Source: Paraburkholderia sartisoli (lineage in GTDB: Bacteria > Pseudomonadota > Gammaproteobacteria > Burkholderiales > Burkholderiaceae). Taken from it: a DNA stretch of 64,000 bases. The stretch covers positions 124,001-188,000 of the forward strand of contig NZ_FNRQ01000003.1 in the NCBI RefSeq assembly GCF_900107685.1. Reading direction: 5' to 3'. The notes under the pieces are model-generated. The model was not told where the DNA came from. It was given only the letters and a program-made list of their open reading frames with translations, and did no database searches. Below are positions 63,977-64,000 of the stretch, in pieces. The stretch's first letter is position 1, and every line of letters starts with the position of its first letter. A program made the translations under genes and the position numbers.

Positions 63977-64000
63977 CCCAGGAAATTCGTCAAGCGACTG

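Overview
The window is a contiguous piece of a high-GC betaproteobacterial primary chromosome. Gene content and order point to Burkholderiaceae, most likely Paraburkholderia: a class I phaC-phaA-phaB-phaR locus, the surE-pcm-nlpD-rpoS cluster, 4.5S RNA followed by dnaX-ybaB-recR, trxA-rho, ispD-ispF and an AhpC/AhpD pair. This assignment rests on protein recognition, not on a search. Almost everything is housekeeping core. No rRNA, tRNA, CRISPR array, prophage or transposase gene was seen.

Layout. 1-2.3 kb: end of an EnvZ-type kinase, then ahpC and ahpD, which form a thiol peroxidase system. 2.4-3.8 kb: an accessory insert, in which an NTP_transf_8-type nucleotidyltransferase gene sits between 46-bp imperfect inverted repeats. 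3.9-11.9 kb: ispF, ispD, mfd, argE, a PLP dehydratase and mscL. 11.9-16.3 kb: a three-gene phosphorelay (sensor kinase, Rcp1-type receiver, REC-PAS-HK-REC hybrid kinase). 16.6-25.6 kb: a hypothetical gene, an AsmA-family protein, fetAB, a secreted orphan, an oxidoreductase with a divergent LysR regulator, and an orphan cytochrome P450. 25.8-32.2 kb: serB, metC, a secreted protein, bktB, a kdgK-like kinase and rimO. 32.2-34.3 kb: a second accessory pocket with two divergent toxin-antitoxin modules of different HigB families. 34.3-39.3 kb: the polyhydroxyalkanoate locus. BktB at 28.6 kb may supply a second thiolase for longer hydroxyacyl precursors. 39.8-49.2 kb: pgeF-rluD, bamD, rlmD, a PolB-like exonuclease and the stationary-phase cluster rpoS/nlpD/pcm/surE. 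49.3-54.6 kb: a quinone oxidoreductase, an SsuABC-like importer and a CaiB-type CoA-transferase. 54.6-61 kb: recR, ybaB, dnaX, 4.5S RNA, trxA and rho. 61-64 kb: a MerR regulator with its MFS transporter, and mtfA.

The two accessory pockets hold the most unusual structure. The first looks like a small non-autonomous mobile unit carrying one nucleotidyltransferase gene behind a hairpin-rich non-coding segment. In the second, the higBA promoter has its putative operator filling the 17-bp spacer, and its -10 lies so close to the toxin ATG that the toxin mRNA should be leaderless. Most gene ends elsewhere carry clear inverted-repeat terminators, which help to define transcription units.
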